A stretch of DNA of 64,000 nucleotides from contig CAWCDW010000002.1 of assembly GCA_963794475.1 (NCBI GenBank), forward strand, positions 558,001-622,000. Direction: 5' to 3'. This DNA comes from GAS188 sp963794475. GTDB taxonomy: Bacteria > Pseudomonadota > Alphaproteobacteria > Rhizobiales > Beijerinckiaceae. This document shows positions 54,454 to 62,466 of this stretch, in pieces. The position numbers were made by a program, and so were the translations under genes. The stretch's first letter is position 1. Each line of letters starts with the position of its first letter. Below the pieces are notes generated by a model that saw only the letters and a list, made by a program, of their open reading frames with translations, was not told the DNA's origin and searched no databases.

Positions 54454-55290
54454 ATGTCAGAGACCAATGTAATTGTCTGGGACATCGAAACGATCCCCGA
54501 TCTCTCGGCCGCAGCAAGAATGCTCAACATGGAGCATGCGCCGGACGATGAGGTCCGAAGCGCTTTGGGGAACGGGTTTCCCAAACATCCTCTCCACAAG
54601 ATCGTGTGCATTGGCGCGCTGGTAGCGCAGCGCCAGCCTGAGGGCTGGAATATTCGGCAGCTCGGCGCCCCCCATATCGGACAGCGCACCGAGGAGGATC
54701 TTATTCGGACCTTCATCGACCGGATCGGCGAGTTACGCCCTCAGCTGGTCACCTTCAACGGCCACAGCTTCGACCTGCCGGTGCTGCGGTATCGAGCCAT
54801 GGTCAATCGCGTGTCAGGGGCTGGTCTGCAGGTTCGCCCCTACTTCCATCGTTTTACCGATGATGCAGTCGATCTGTGCGACGTGTTCGGCTCCTATGTT
54901 CCCGGGGCCAAAGTTAAGCTTGACGAGATTTGCAAGATCGTCGGGTTGCCAGGCAAGCCTTCGGGGATCGACGGCAGCCAGGTGGAGACAATGGTGGGCG
55001 CAGGCCGGATCAACGAAGTTGCGCAGTATTGCGAGGCCGATGTTCTCAACACCTATCGGCTATGGCTGATCTACGAGTTGTTCCGGGGCGCAATCACGGC
55101 CGAGCAGCTTGCCTTCGGCGAGGCACAGTCCGTCGACTATATCCGCATCCGCCGAGCCGATAATCCGCACCTATGGGCGCGGCTGAACTACGCTTCTGAG
55201 GTCGTCGGTGCGATTGCGGGAGCACCTTCCGGCCCTTGTGTCCAAGGGGCAGCGCCCTCGACCCAGATCACAAAAACTGAACCGATGTGA
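54454..55290 (+). CDS. predicted PolB-like 3'-5' exonuclease
   Basis: 278 aa DnaQ-like/RNase H-fold nuclease related to the proofreading domain of family B polymerases. The acidic exonuclease motifs are complete: ExoI VWDIETIPD near residue 10, ExoII TFNGHSFDLPVL near residue 100, and ExoIII AQYCEADVLNTYRLW near residue 192. No polymerase domain is attached. It probably degrades single-stranded DNA or RNA ends. A perfect 14-bp palindrome follows 10 bp after the stop. Confidence 0.9.
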   Translation: MSETNVIVWDIETIPDLSAAARMLNMEHAPDDEVRSALGNGFPKHPLHKIVCIGALVAQRQPEGWNIRQLGAPHIGQRTEEDLIRTFIDRIGELRPQLVTFNGHSFDLPVLRYRAMVNRVSGAGLQVRPYFHRFTDDAVDLCDVFGSYVPGAKVKLDEICKIVGLPGKPSGIDGSQVETMVGAGRINEVAQYCEADVLNTYRLWLIYELFRGAITAEQLAFGEAQSVDYIRIRRADNPHLWARLNYASEVVGAIAGAPSGPCVQGAAPSTQITKTEPM

Positions 55291-55300
55291 CAGCAGACCT

Positions 55301-55314
55301 GCAAACGCGTTTGC
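55301..55314. promoter_or_regulatory. perfect 14-bp palindrome resembling a LacI-family operator
   Basis: GCAAACGCGTTTGC, a complete palindrome with a central CG, as in LacI/GalR-type operators. It lies 10 bp after the exonuclease stop and 194 bp before the DUF2165 gene. No LacI-type regulator is encoded in the window. Confidence 0.4.
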
Positions 55315-55369
55315 GAATGCCCCAACGCGGTTGAGATCAAAGCGGCGTTCCAGATGCAAGACACACTTT

Positions 55370-55407
55370 TTTAGGGGCTTACAAAACTTTTAGGGGCTTA
55401 CAAAACT
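55370..55407. repeat. perfect tandem duplication of a 19-bp unit
   Basis: TTTAGGGGCTTACAAAACT occurs twice back to back (55370-55388 and 55389-55407), about 100 bp upstream of the DUF2165 gene. The copies are identical. Confidence 0.85.
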
Positions 55408-55507
55408 CCGTTATTCTCTCTTCGGTAAGCACCGTGATCAGCGGCACGCCAACATCTGCGCCGCTCGGATCGTCTCGGCTTCAATCAGGCGCGAAATACC
55501 CCTTGCC

Positions 55508-56032
55508 GTGCCAACCATTACGGAGGCTGTCAAAAACATGATGCTAGCTCGGCTCTCGAAAATCGGCATGGTTGCCTCGCTCGTGCTATTCACATTCATC
55601 GTCACGCTCGACAATATCATCGACTACGGTGCTAATTTCACCTTCGTTCATCATGTCCTTAGCATGGACACTACCTTTCCCGACGACCCCTTGCGTTGGC
55701 GCGCAATCAATACACCACCGCTGTGGCACGCCGCCTATGCACTTATAATTTTCGGCGAGGGGCTGACCTGCCTGGCCCTTACCTTCGGGGCCTTGCAAAT
55801 GGCTCGCGCTCTTCATGGCCCTGCGTCCATCTTCAACGCTGCCAAACGACATGTGCATACTGGCGCCCTGATTGGTTTTCTGGTGTGGTTCACCGGCTTC
55901 ATGGTCATTGGCGGGGAATGGTTTAACATGTGGCAATCGCAGACTTGGAATGGCCAACAAGCGGCATTTCGCTTCTATGCGACCCTTCTGGGCGTACTAA
56001 TTTACGTGGGTCAGCCTGAGCCTGACAGATGA
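55508..56032 (+). CDS. DUF2165-family small integral membrane protein
   Basis: 174 aa with four membrane spans: IGMVASLVLFTFIVTLDNII, AAYALIIFGEGLTCLALTF, HTGALIGFLVWFTGFMVIGG and AFRFYATLLGVLIYVG. The DNIIDYGANFTFVHHVLSMDTTFP loop is characteristic of DUF2165. Function unknown. A start at 55541 (MMLARLSK) would also serve. Confidence 0.85.
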   Translation: MPTITEAVKNMMLARLSKIGMVASLVLFTFIVTLDNIIDYGANFTFVHHVLSMDTTFPDDPLRWRAINTPPLWHAAYALIIFGEGLTCLALTFGALQMARALHGPASIFNAAKRHVHTGALIGFLVWFTGFMVIGGEWFNMWQSQTWNGQQAAFRFYATLLGVLIYVGQPEPDR

Positions 56033-56245
56033 GGTCACAGGGATCGCGGCCATGCGAGCAATCTGCAATCGGTGATTGAGGCTCAGCATGGTTTTCTGTC
56101 GGCGGTTTCCCGCTCGCAATCGGACAAATTTCGATGATGTGTCGATTACCGGCGAACGCTACGCACGCGAACCAGTATCATTGCCCCCTCATCAGCAATG
56201 GCCCATCTCAAGGTGCCTGATTAAGGCCAGAATGGGAGGCCTTGC

Positions 56246-56431
56246 ATGAACACCAAACACGTCCCCGCGAAGTCGACCGCAATTGTCAAAGTCGACAAGG
56301 TCACGCATGTCGCACAAGCTGTCACCAATAAAGAAATCGCCGAATGGATAAAGGAAGTTGAGCGAGACGCCTCGAAGCGGGAGCCGGCGAAATTAAGCGT
56401 CGCACTTCCAGAAATCGGCGGAATGAAGTGA
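56246..56431 (+). CDS. small hydrophilic protein of unknown function
   Basis: 61 aa (MNTKHVPAKSTAIVKVDKVT...), Lys/Glu-rich with a short helix (TNKEIAEWIKEVERDASK). GGGAGG lies six bases before the ATG, a strong ribosome-binding site. No family recognised. Confidence 0.55.
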   Translation: MNTKHVPAKSTAIVKVDKVTHVAQAVTNKEIAEWIKEVERDASKREPAKLSVALPEIGGMK

Positions 56432-56483
56432 AAAATATATTTTTGCTGATTTGAACTACTTGGACCGCTGTTGATTACCCTAG

Positions 56484-56858
56484 ATGGAAAGTGTCGGGAA
56501 GCGGACGGTTTGCGTCGTCGAGGACGAGCCGATCACCCGTATGGATGCGGTGCTTTTGCTGGAAGAAGCGGGTTTCGAGGTGAAGGAATTCGTCGTTGTC
56601 GATAAGGCCGTCGCCTATCTCGAAAACCAAGCAGCCGTCGTCATCTTCGTCTTCACCGACGTCCATACGCCGGGGGAGTTGAACGGCTTTCACCTTGCTG
56701 AGTTAGCCAATGACCGTTGGCCATGGATCAAGATCGTCATCACCTCAGGGACGGTTTCCGAAATTGAGGGTCGCGTTCCTTCCGGCTCAACATTTCTGCG
56801 CAAGCCTTGGCGTTCAGGTGAGGTGCTAGCGCATGCTCATATGGCAACCAGGCATTGA
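56484..56858 (+). CDS. single-domain response regulator (receiver only)
   Basis: 124 aa CheY-like receiver domain. The acidic pair is in CVVEDEPITRMDA, the phosphoacceptor Asp in VFTDVHTPGELNG, the Thr/Ser in VITSGTVSE, and the Lys in FLRKPWRSGEVLA. No output domain and no histidine kinase gene nearby. Such stand-alone receivers take part in phosphorelays, including general-stress pathways in Rhizobiales. A small helical protein gene follows 14 bp downstream. Confidence 0.9.
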   Translation: MESVGKRTVCVVEDEPITRMDAVLLLEEAGFEVKEFVVVDKAVAYLENQAAVVIFVFTDVHTPGELNGFHLAELANDRWPWIKIVITSGTVSEIEGRVPSGSTFLRKPWRSGEVLAHAHMATRH

Positions 56859-56872
56859 GAGGAGACAATTAA

Positions 56873-57100
56873 ATGACAGGAATTCTCTTCAAAGCACTGC
56901 CTAGCCTGAAGGCAAGAGCGGCCAATTGCCGGGCCAGGGCGCGGATGTTCCGCGAGCGCGCGCGATCAAGCCCAAAGGATGATCTTCGGACGAGCCTGTT
57001 ACAAGTCGCTGAGACCTACGATGCGCTGGCGGACGGCGTCGACCTGAAACCAGCACAGGCATTCGTCGGGCGGCGAGCCAGCGAACTCGCGTCATCCTGA
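56873..57100 (+). CDS. small Arg/Ala-rich helical protein
   Basis: 75 aa, largely helical and basic (KARAANCRARARMFRERARSS, then LRTSLLQVAETYDALADGVD). GAGGAGACAATTAA precedes the ATG. It starts 14 bp after the receiver-domain gene and is probably cotranscribed with it. No family recognised. Confidence 0.6.
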   Translation: MTGILFKALPSLKARAANCRARARMFRERARSSPKDDLRTSLLQVAETYDALADGVDLKPAQAFVGRRASELASS

Positions 57101-57245
57101 AGCGCCCGAATGATCAACTGGCGACCGAAGGCGTAAACGTAGTTCCTTGGCCGAGCCTTGAGCGCGGTCGTCACAACGATGTCTTGCCCTCCTTGCATCA
57201 TACTCTGTTTAGAGGTCGCCCACCGGGCGTGAAAGGTATTTTTAG

Positions 57246-57470
57246 ATGGCCAGCTATTTGGTTCGAGGGCGCGATTTTAACGACACCAACCGCACAGTCT
57301 CGGCGGCGTCCGAACGCGACGCCGCCAAGATTTATCTCAGCGGGGCAGAGGTCTCGCCTCATCCACCCAACCCGCAAGAGGCTGATCGGCCCGCTTGCTA
57401 TGTGCTCGAGGTCCCAGCTGCGGGACGGCAAATGGCGGTCAGCTCGACCCTCTTCTGGCGGGCGAAATGA
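57246..57470 (+). CDS. small protein of unknown function
   Basis: 74 aa (MASYLVRGRDFNDTNRTVSA...CYVLEVPAAGRQ). The composition is protein-like, with alternating polar/hydrophobic residues, but the ribosome-binding site is weak (GAAAGG). No family recognised. The 145 bp to its left contain nothing recognised. Confidence 0.45.
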   Translation: MASYLVRGRDFNDTNRTVSAASERDAAKIYLSGAEVSPHPPNPQEADRPACYVLEVPAAGRQMAVSSTLFWRAK

Positions 57471-57481
57471 AGTCGGATGAC

Positions 57482-57917
57482 TTGCGCCTGATCCGCGATC
57501 GCTGGGTTCGTAGGCTTCACCCTTGTCTCTTTCGCGCTTGCCCCTTCTCTGGGCCAGGACTTCTTTCCGAACGTCGATGGCGGGCAGATCAAATTGCACG
57601 TGTGCGGGCACAGACCGGCACGCGGATCGAAGAGACCACAAAGCTCGCTGACCGGATCGGAGAAGCCATTCACAGATGATTCCGGCCAACGAGCTCGACG
57701 GTATCGTCGATAACATCGGCCTCAGCGTCAGCGGCATCAACATGGCCTACAACAACTGGCATCGCGTCGAGGATGCGGACATTCTGATCAGCCTAAAGCC
57801 GAAACACGCGCCGACCGCGGACTATGTCAAGAAGATGCGCGAGATACTGCCCCACCAATTCCCCGGCACTTCCCTTGCATTCCTGCCGGCCGACATCGTG
57901 AGCCAGGTCAGCAGGAA
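57482..57917 (+). pseudogene. remnant of an RND efflux transporter (AcrB-like), multiply frameshifted
   Basis: Pieces of one RND inner-membrane protein can be read in three frames. LRLIRDRWV (57482-57508) is followed by VGFTLVSFALAPSLGQDFF and PNVDGGQIKLHV (about 57510-57603). Then VRAQTGTRIEETTKLADRIG (about 57601-57675) and IPANELDGIVDNIGLSVSGI with DADILISLKPKHAP, ending FLPADIVSQV near 57908. These correspond in order to the central part (around residues 520-650) of a full HAE1/CusA-type pump. At least three frameshifts interrupt it, and both ends are missing. It abuts an SDR remnant on the opposite strand. Confidence 0.85.
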
Positions 57918-58310
57918 ACGTTGCGACATGACAATGGAGCGCGGCCTTCGTCGCTGAATAGACCGCGGTGGCCGCCAGCGGCACGAAGGACCGAACTCGT
58001 GTAGACAATGACGGCGTCTTGCTTGCGCGTCAGGTGTTCGACCAGCGCTATGCCGGCGTTGTTGAAGAGGACATTGAGATCGGATGATCGGCGATCAGGT
58101 GGGCCGCCGCGCGATCAATGCTCGCGGGGTCAGTGATGTCGAGGTCGACGGCGACCATGCCTGAATAGGCCGTGACGACCTCATTGAGATTGGCCCGCCG
58201 GCGGCCAGAAATGATCACCTTATTGCTGAGCTTTGAAGCGCTTCGGCGAGGGTGCGGCCGATGCCCGAGCCGCCGCCGGTAATGAAGATGGTGTTGCCTG
58301 TGAGCTTCAT
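57918..58310 (-). pseudogene. remnant of a short-chain dehydrogenase (DltE-like), frameshifted and deleted
   Basis: From the ATG at 58310 it reads MKLTGNTIFITGGGSGIGRT, then shifts frame near 58237 to NKVIISGRRRANLNEVV, AVDLDITDPASIDRAAAHLI. It shifts again near 58086 to LNVLFNNAGIALVEHL. A deletion of roughly 35 codons follows, then SFVPLAATAVYSATKAALH in another frame. The Rossmann Gly loop, NNAG and YSATK motifs identify a classical SDR, here not translatable. It sits at the end of the TetR-MFS-SnoaL operon and abuts an RND remnant. Confidence 0.87.
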
Positions 58311-58346
58311 GTTTCGTCTCCTCGAGTCAGGCCAGATACGGAAAAC

Positions 58347-58748
58347 TCAGTCGGGAAAGCGGTCACCGAACATCGGTAAGCCACTCAGGGATTGAGCCCT
58401 GGTCGCCTCGTCCTGGAGCACGTCCCAATGCTCGGCGAGCCTGCCGTCCTCGATGCGGACAATGTCGGCGGCGATCCACGCGCTGGGACGTCCATTGCCG
58501 GAGAAGCGCCCGTGCGCGATCACGTAATCGCCTTCGGCGACGACGAGCTGGTTTTCGTATTTCAACGTGTCGGGCAGCGTGCGGACGAGGTTGAAAAGTC
58601 CCTCTCGACCCGGTGCGATATGTGCACTGTGCTGAATGTAACGGCCCGACCAGAAACGCTCGGCGCCATCGTAGTCGCGCCTGTTGAAGAGCGTATCGAA
58701 AGCTTCGAGAACGAGCGCCTTGTTCTCATCCGGTGCGGTCTGGGACAT
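58347..58748 (-). CDS. SnoaL/NTF2-like protein
   Basis: 133 aa with the SnoaL-like polyketide cyclase/NTF2 fold. It has LVLEAFDTLFNRRDYDGAERFWS, YIQHSAHIAPGREGLFNLVR, and AADIVRIEDGRLAEHWDVLQDE. The last segment is a signature of the group. Members act as isomerases, cyclases or binding proteins, and the actual role is unknown. It lies 23 bp downstream of the MFS transporter gene and before the broken SDR gene, so it is probably part of a detoxification operon. Confidence 0.88.
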   Translation of the reverse strand: MSQTAPDENKALVLEAFDTLFNRRDYDGAERFWSGRYIQHSAHIAPGREGLFNLVRTLPDTLKYENQLVVAEGDYVIAHGRFSGNGRPSAWIAADIVRIEDGRLAEHWDVLQDEATRAQSLSGLPMFGDRFPD

Positions 58749-58771
58749 GGAAGATCTCCTATAGCTACGGG

Positions 58772-59980
58772 CTAGAGTACGATTGGAAATGGGCTGCGGG
58801 GGCGCAGGCCGGCGGCCAACGTGAGCGACAACGCGGCGATCACGCAGCTTGCACCGACCCAGCCGAGTGCCAGGGGCGAGGCGTTGGCTAATGTCAGCGA
58901 ACCGAGAGCCGCACCTGCAGAAAAGCCTAGGAACTGGAACGAGGCGTTCAGAGAGAGCGCCACCGGCGCCACGGTTATGCCTGCAATGCTGATGAGCCGT
59001 ACCTGCTGTGCCGGAAAGAAAGACCAGGCCGACACGCCCCACAGGGCGATTGCCAGCAGGATGGGGGCGCGCGCTGGGACCGGCGGCAAGAGGACGGCAC
59101 TTGTCGACAGGCCTAGGAAGGCGAGCGCCAGCAGCGACAGGCTTGTAACAATCACCGGCAAGTGCCGGAAGCGGTCGGTCAGGCGCCCGCCAAGGCGGAG
59201 CCCCATCACAGCCGCGACGCCCCACATGAACAGCACTGCGCTAACGGACGGTCCCGCGATTTCCGCCGCGCTTGCGAGGAACGATGCCAGGTAGGTGTAG
59301 ACGGTGTAGGCGCCTGTCGCCCAAAGCATGGTGACGAGCAACGCCAGAAGTACCGACGGCTGACGCACGACGTCGAGGCGCTCGCGTAAACTCGCCACCG
59401 GCAGGCGATCGGCGAGGTCACGCGGAAGTCCGCGCAAAAGCCCGCAGGTCGCGATTAGGGCCAGCACGCCGACGGCCGCGAAATTCAGACGCCAGCCGAA
59501 GCGGTCGCCGACGAGCGCACCGAGCGGCACACCCAGTGCGACTGCCACGCTGATGCCGCCGGTGACGATTGACAGGGCCGTGCCGCGCCGTGATGGCTCA
59601 ACGATCGCGCTCGCTAGGGCGTTGGCATTCGGCACGTAGAGGCCGGCGGCAAGGGCGAGCAGGATGCGCGCCGCTAATAGGATGGGATAGCCGGAGGCCG
59701 ACCATGCGACGAAGTTCGCTGCCGCGAAGAACAGCATTGAGGCAATCAGCATTCGCCTCCGGTCGATATCGCCCGTGATCGCCGTGAGGACGGGCGAACT
59801 TAGCGCGTAGGTGAGTGCAAACACTGTCACCAGCTGTCCCGCGCTGACCACGCTCACAGTTAAGTCGCGGGCCAGATCGGGCAGCAGCGGCGCGATCATG
59901 AACCCTTCGGTGCCAATGGCAAACGTGCCCAGAGCGAGCCAGTAGAGAGGCGCCATAGGGTGGGGTGCTGTCGGCTTCAT
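58772..59980 (-). CDS. MFS drug-efflux-type transporter (DHA1 family)
   Basis: 402 aa with about 12 membrane spans, the DHA1 length. The N-terminal PLYWLALGTFAIGTEGFMIA and the VFALTYALSSPVLTAITGDI/DRRRML loop (motif A region) are typical of AraJ/CmlA-like exporters. It is controlled by the TetR gene upstream. An 18-bp operator-like site (59997-60014) lies just before its start. Confidence 0.93.
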   Translation of the reverse strand: MKPTAPHPMAPLYWLALGTFAIGTEGFMIAPLLPDLARDLTVSVVSAGQLVTVFALTYALSSPVLTAITGDIDRRRMLIASMLFFAAANFVAWSASGYPILLAARILLALAAGLYVPNANALASAIVEPSRRGTALSIVTGGISVAVALGVPLGALVGDRFGWRLNFAAVGVLALIATCGLLRGLPRDLADRLPVASLRERLDVVRQPSVLLALLVTMLWATGAYTVYTYLASFLASAAEIAGPSVSAVLFMWGVAAVMGLRLGGRLTDRFRHLPVIVTSLSLLALAFLGLSTSAVLLPPVPARAPILLAIALWGVSAWSFFPAQQVRLISIAGITVAPVALSLNASFQFLGFSAGAALGSLTLANASPLALGWVGASCVIAALSLTLAAGLRPRSPFPIVL

Positions 59981-59996
59981 TGGCGGCTCCCGAAAT

Positions 59997-60014
59997 AAGA
60001 TGGTCGGTCATCTT
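59997..60014. promoter_or_regulatory. candidate TetR operator upstream of the MFS gene
   Basis: AAGATGGTCGGTCATCTT, an 18-bp dyad with perfect 5-bp outer arms. It shares the inner GGTC and outer AANAN layout with the site upstream of tetR (60646-60663). It lies 17 bp before the MFS start codon. Confidence 0.6.
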
Positions 60015-60027
60015 ACAAGGTTTGTAA
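60013..60027. promoter_or_regulatory. inverted repeat in the tetR-MFS gap
   Basis: TTACAA, GGT, TTGTAA, a perfect 6-bp dyad overlapping the right end of the candidate TetR operator. It may be a second operator or part of a promoter. Confidence 0.35.
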
Positions 60028-60061
60028 AAAACCTTACGCGAGAGGTCCGCTTTACGCGGAC

Positions 60062-60637
60062 TCAGACGAGGATTTGGGTAAAGGCGACCGTCATGAACCG
60101 GTCGAAGGCGCGTCCGCTCTTCTCGACCCTGGCCCGCAGCAGGGCGCCCTCGTAGGCATCGAGTAGAAACGCGGCCAGATCCGCCGCCGGTGCCCTATTT
60201 GAGATCGAGCCGTCAGCTTGGGCCTCGGCTACGACGGTGGCGATGTCCATTGACCACGAGAGATAGAGGTCGGCTAGGCGTTCGCGGATCAATTGGCTTT
60301 GGTCAGCGAGTTCGGCACTGAAGTTTCCCAGAAGGCATCCGCGTCCAAAGCGGGCGTCGGTGTAAGCCTGGTTCAACCGCTCGAAGTGGCTGCGTAACCG
60401 TTGCAGCGCCGGGACGGATGTATCGGTGAGGGCGGCACGGCGCGGGTTGTTGCGGCCATAGCATTCAACGACCTCGGCGCCGAGGGCCTCTTTGCTCTCG
60501 AAATGGTTATAGAAGGAACCCTTCGGTACACCGGCAGCCGCCGTGATATCCTGGACACCGCAGCCGTTGAACCCCTTCTCAACCAGCATCCGGAGCCCTG
60601 CGTCGACGATCTTTTGGCGAACGTTAGGTCTGGCCAT
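60062..60637 (-). CDS. TetR/AcrR-family transcriptional regulator
   Basis: 191 aa. The N-terminal helix-turn-helix (KIVDAGLRMLVEKGFNGCGVQDIT followed by AAGVPKGSFYNHFESKEAL) is canonical. The C-terminal half is a ligand-binding helical bundle with a single pair of Cys-containing motifs (FGRGCLLGNFSAEL), as in AcuR/NemR-like repressors of electrophile detoxification genes. It is the first gene of the TetR-MFS-SnoaL operon and probably represses it via the two dyads seen. Confidence 0.93.
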   Translation of the reverse strand: MARPNVRQKIVDAGLRMLVEKGFNGCGVQDITAAAGVPKGSFYNHFESKEALGAEVVECYGRNNPRRAALTDTSVPALQRLRSHFERLNQAYTDARFGRGCLLGNFSAELADQSQLIRERLADLYLSWSMDIATVVAEAQADGSISNRAPAADLAAFLLDAYEGALLRARVEKSGRAFDRFMTVAFTQILV

Positions 60638-60645
60638 GGATTTAT

Positions 60646-60663
60646 AATATGACCGGTCGTCTT
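60646..60663. promoter_or_regulatory. candidate TetR operator upstream of tetR
   Basis: AATATGACCGGTCGTCTT, with a perfect 8-bp centre GACCGGTC and partly conserved outer arms. It lies 9 bp before the tetR start codon and matches the layout of the site upstream of the MFS gene, which suggests autoregulation. Confidence 0.65.
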
Positions 60664-61341
60664 AAGTGTCAAGTCCGGTAGGTATGCGCATGGTTCCCGG
60701 ACCATGCCAACGCTGCAGACCATGTCTGCTACTGGCCCGACTTGGGCGCGGACCGGTCAGGTTCAAATCCGGGGCTCGCAACATCCGATTTTTGCGACTG
60801 GTTGAAAGCGCGATCCCCCGACTCGGAGCGTGATGGCGGAGATCATTCGCCCGAGAACATCGCCCAATGGTGAAGGGGTCGCGTGCGCGTCGCTCAATTG
60901 TTATCGCGAGAATTCGCTCCATAGAAGGGTCGCAAGTCGGCGAGCGACAGGCCAAACGCTTTCTCAATCGGCGAAAGCGCCATTTCGGTATTGAGCCGAC
61001 TCGGCGAGAACACGCTTTTCTGCCAAGATTTATAGTTCGAGTTGAATGGCCGACTCGGGTGATCCACGCCCCTTTCAATCGATTCCATATTTTTGATAAG
61101 GACAGCCATCCGTTAAAACTCAAGATTGGAAAATATCTGCAGCGTCACGGTTGGACGCGAGGAAAAAATCCACGGCGTTTGAACGGATTCAGAGACCCAG
61201 TCTCTCCACCTCAAAATGCATTTTCCGCGCGGTGTTCACTAACTGCGACGAAGACAGGTTCGCATATGGCAGAGACCTGGTTCGCAAGAACGAGGCGACT
61301 GGTCTGAGTTTGTGGTGGCGACGGCCGAGTTGTAAGAAAGT
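60664..61341. other. stretch without a confident gene
   Basis: About 680 bp upstream of tetR. Frames on both strands are Arg/Pro/Ser-rich with no family pattern. A 71-codon minus-strand frame (60894-61109) ending ALSPIEKAFGLSLADLRPFY has some protein-like composition but no start support. AGGTTCAAATCCGG near 60760 looks like a tRNA T-arm, but no acceptor stem or other arms can be fitted. The region may hold decayed genes. Confidence 0.4.
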
Positions 61342-61524
61342 TTACCGGCGATGGCCGAGACCGATGCCCAGAATCCCGGCCCTTCGGCGTAGCGCCCCGA
61401 CGGTCCGCTTCATCGCCTTTGAAACCCTGATGACAGGCGTCCTCGCTCTTGAATGCGTTTTCAACTCGCGGACATCTTCTTTCGTCCATGGTCTTGGAAT
61501 GCGATGTGCTACTCTTTTTGCCAT
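61342..61524 (-). CDS. small conserved SANT/Myb-like protein of Rhizobiales type
   Basis: 60 aa. It reads MAKRVAHRIPRPWTKEDVRE, then LKTHSRARTPVIRVSKAMKRTVG, and ends LGIGLGHRR. This is a widespread short alphaproteobacterial family with a WTKED start and KAMKRT-GALR-x-A-x-x-LGI-LGHRR ending, resembling a Myb/SANT-like helix-turn-helix. Function unknown. GGAG lies nine bases before the ATG. It is the only confident gene in the 1.6 kb left of the tRNA. Confidence 0.78.
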   Translation of the reverse strand: MAKRVAHRIPRPWTKEDVRELKTHSRARTPVIRVSKAMKRTVGALRRRAGILGIGLGHRR

Positions 61525-61527
61525 CAA

Positions 61528-62287
61528 TGATACTCCGGTTTAGAAACCGCGCAGATAAGGTCCGCGCTCCGGAACTTCAAGCGGACTGCCATTACTTCCA
61601 GGTAAAATGTATCCTACAAAAGGCCGACATCGCTTGAGGTCGGCCAAGGGAGTTAGCGGACCTCTGGTTATTCGTCGCACCGAAAAGGCGGCGCGCAGTT
61701 TTGCATCGGTCTCAATACAGTATTGCATTTTGGCGCCGCATTGGGGTGTGCCATTGTTGCGGACGCCTGCCGCTGCTGGCGAGCATTCCGGCAAACCCCT
61801 GCTCGTCCTATCCACAAGAGCCGGTCAAGTTGAAAGGACGTACGTCTGCGCTGTGGCGCGCCAGCGCTGCCGGCCGACCTACCCGAACCGCTGATGCCGG
61901 AAAGCTCCGGCTCCCAAATCTTCGGAAAGAGGCCGTTGTCGGCTTCCTCGGGGCCGAATTTGCGGTCGAAAGGAATGACCCTGCGCGGCGGCGCACCTCG
62001 TGCGAGCTGCCCGACGTCGCCGGTTAATGTTTCCCCGCCATGACGGGAGCGCGAGACACCGAAATTTGAAGCTAAGGCCATAGCGTGGCGGGCTGTGCTC
62101 CGTCGCCCATAATTTTCGGGAACAAGTCCTTGCCGGTCCTCCTGGGCCCGGGCTTGCTTGCCTCATGGGGTTACATCGCTGTGCATTTGTATAAATGGGG
62201 CTACGTCACGGAATGGGGCCGAATATGGGGGCCATGTCAAATTGTTCCTTGAAAAGCCTTTTTTAACAAATAGTTATGAGCGTAGAC
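61528..62287. other. stretch without a confident gene, left of tRNA-Ser
   Basis: About 760 bp between the small SANT-like gene and the tRNA. No frame on either strand looks like a known protein, and no insertion-sequence ends or tRNA fragment were found. It contains a hairpin (61622-61645). Composition is less GC-rich near the tRNA (for example AT-rich bases around 62255-62280). Confidence 0.45.
61615..61645 (-). terminator. hairpin with T-run on the minus strand
   Basis: GGCCGAC and GTCGGCC (61639-61645 and 61622-61628) form a 7-bp stem with a 10-base loop. On the minus strand it is followed by TTTTG. It could end transcription coming from the tRNA side. Confidence 0.45.
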
Positions 62288-62379
62288 TGGCGGAGACGGA
62301 GGGATTCGAACCCTCGAGACCCCTTTCGAGGTCTGCTCATTTAGCAAACGAGTGCCTTCAGCCACTCGGCCACGTCTCC
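62288..62379 (-). tRNA. tRNA-Ser (anticodon GCU)
   Basis: On the minus strand a 92-base tRNA with encoded CCA. The acceptor stem pairs GGAGACG with CGTCTCC, the anticodon loop is TTGCTAA with anticodon GCT, a long variable arm pairs across ACCTCGAAAGGGGT, and the T-arm reads GGTTCGAATCC. The length with a long variable arm is typical of tRNA-Ser. Its 3' end faces left, toward the atypical region. Confidence 0.96.
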
Positions 62380-62466
62380 TTGCGCCTTGCCCTATAGGGA
62401 GGGTTGCCCCCGGTCAACAACGCAGCGGCGCGAGCAGCCGGGTGCCGCGTCCCATTCACGCCTTTC

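Noticed and set aside
60755..60800. tRNA-like T-arm sequence AGGTTCAAATCCGG
   Set aside because: No acceptor, D or anticodon arm can be fitted around it, so it is not called as a tRNA or tRNA fragment.
60867..61307. Plus-strand frame of 146 codons
   Set aside because: Arg/Pro-rich, no ribosome-binding site, no family pattern, and it overlaps other equally poor frames.
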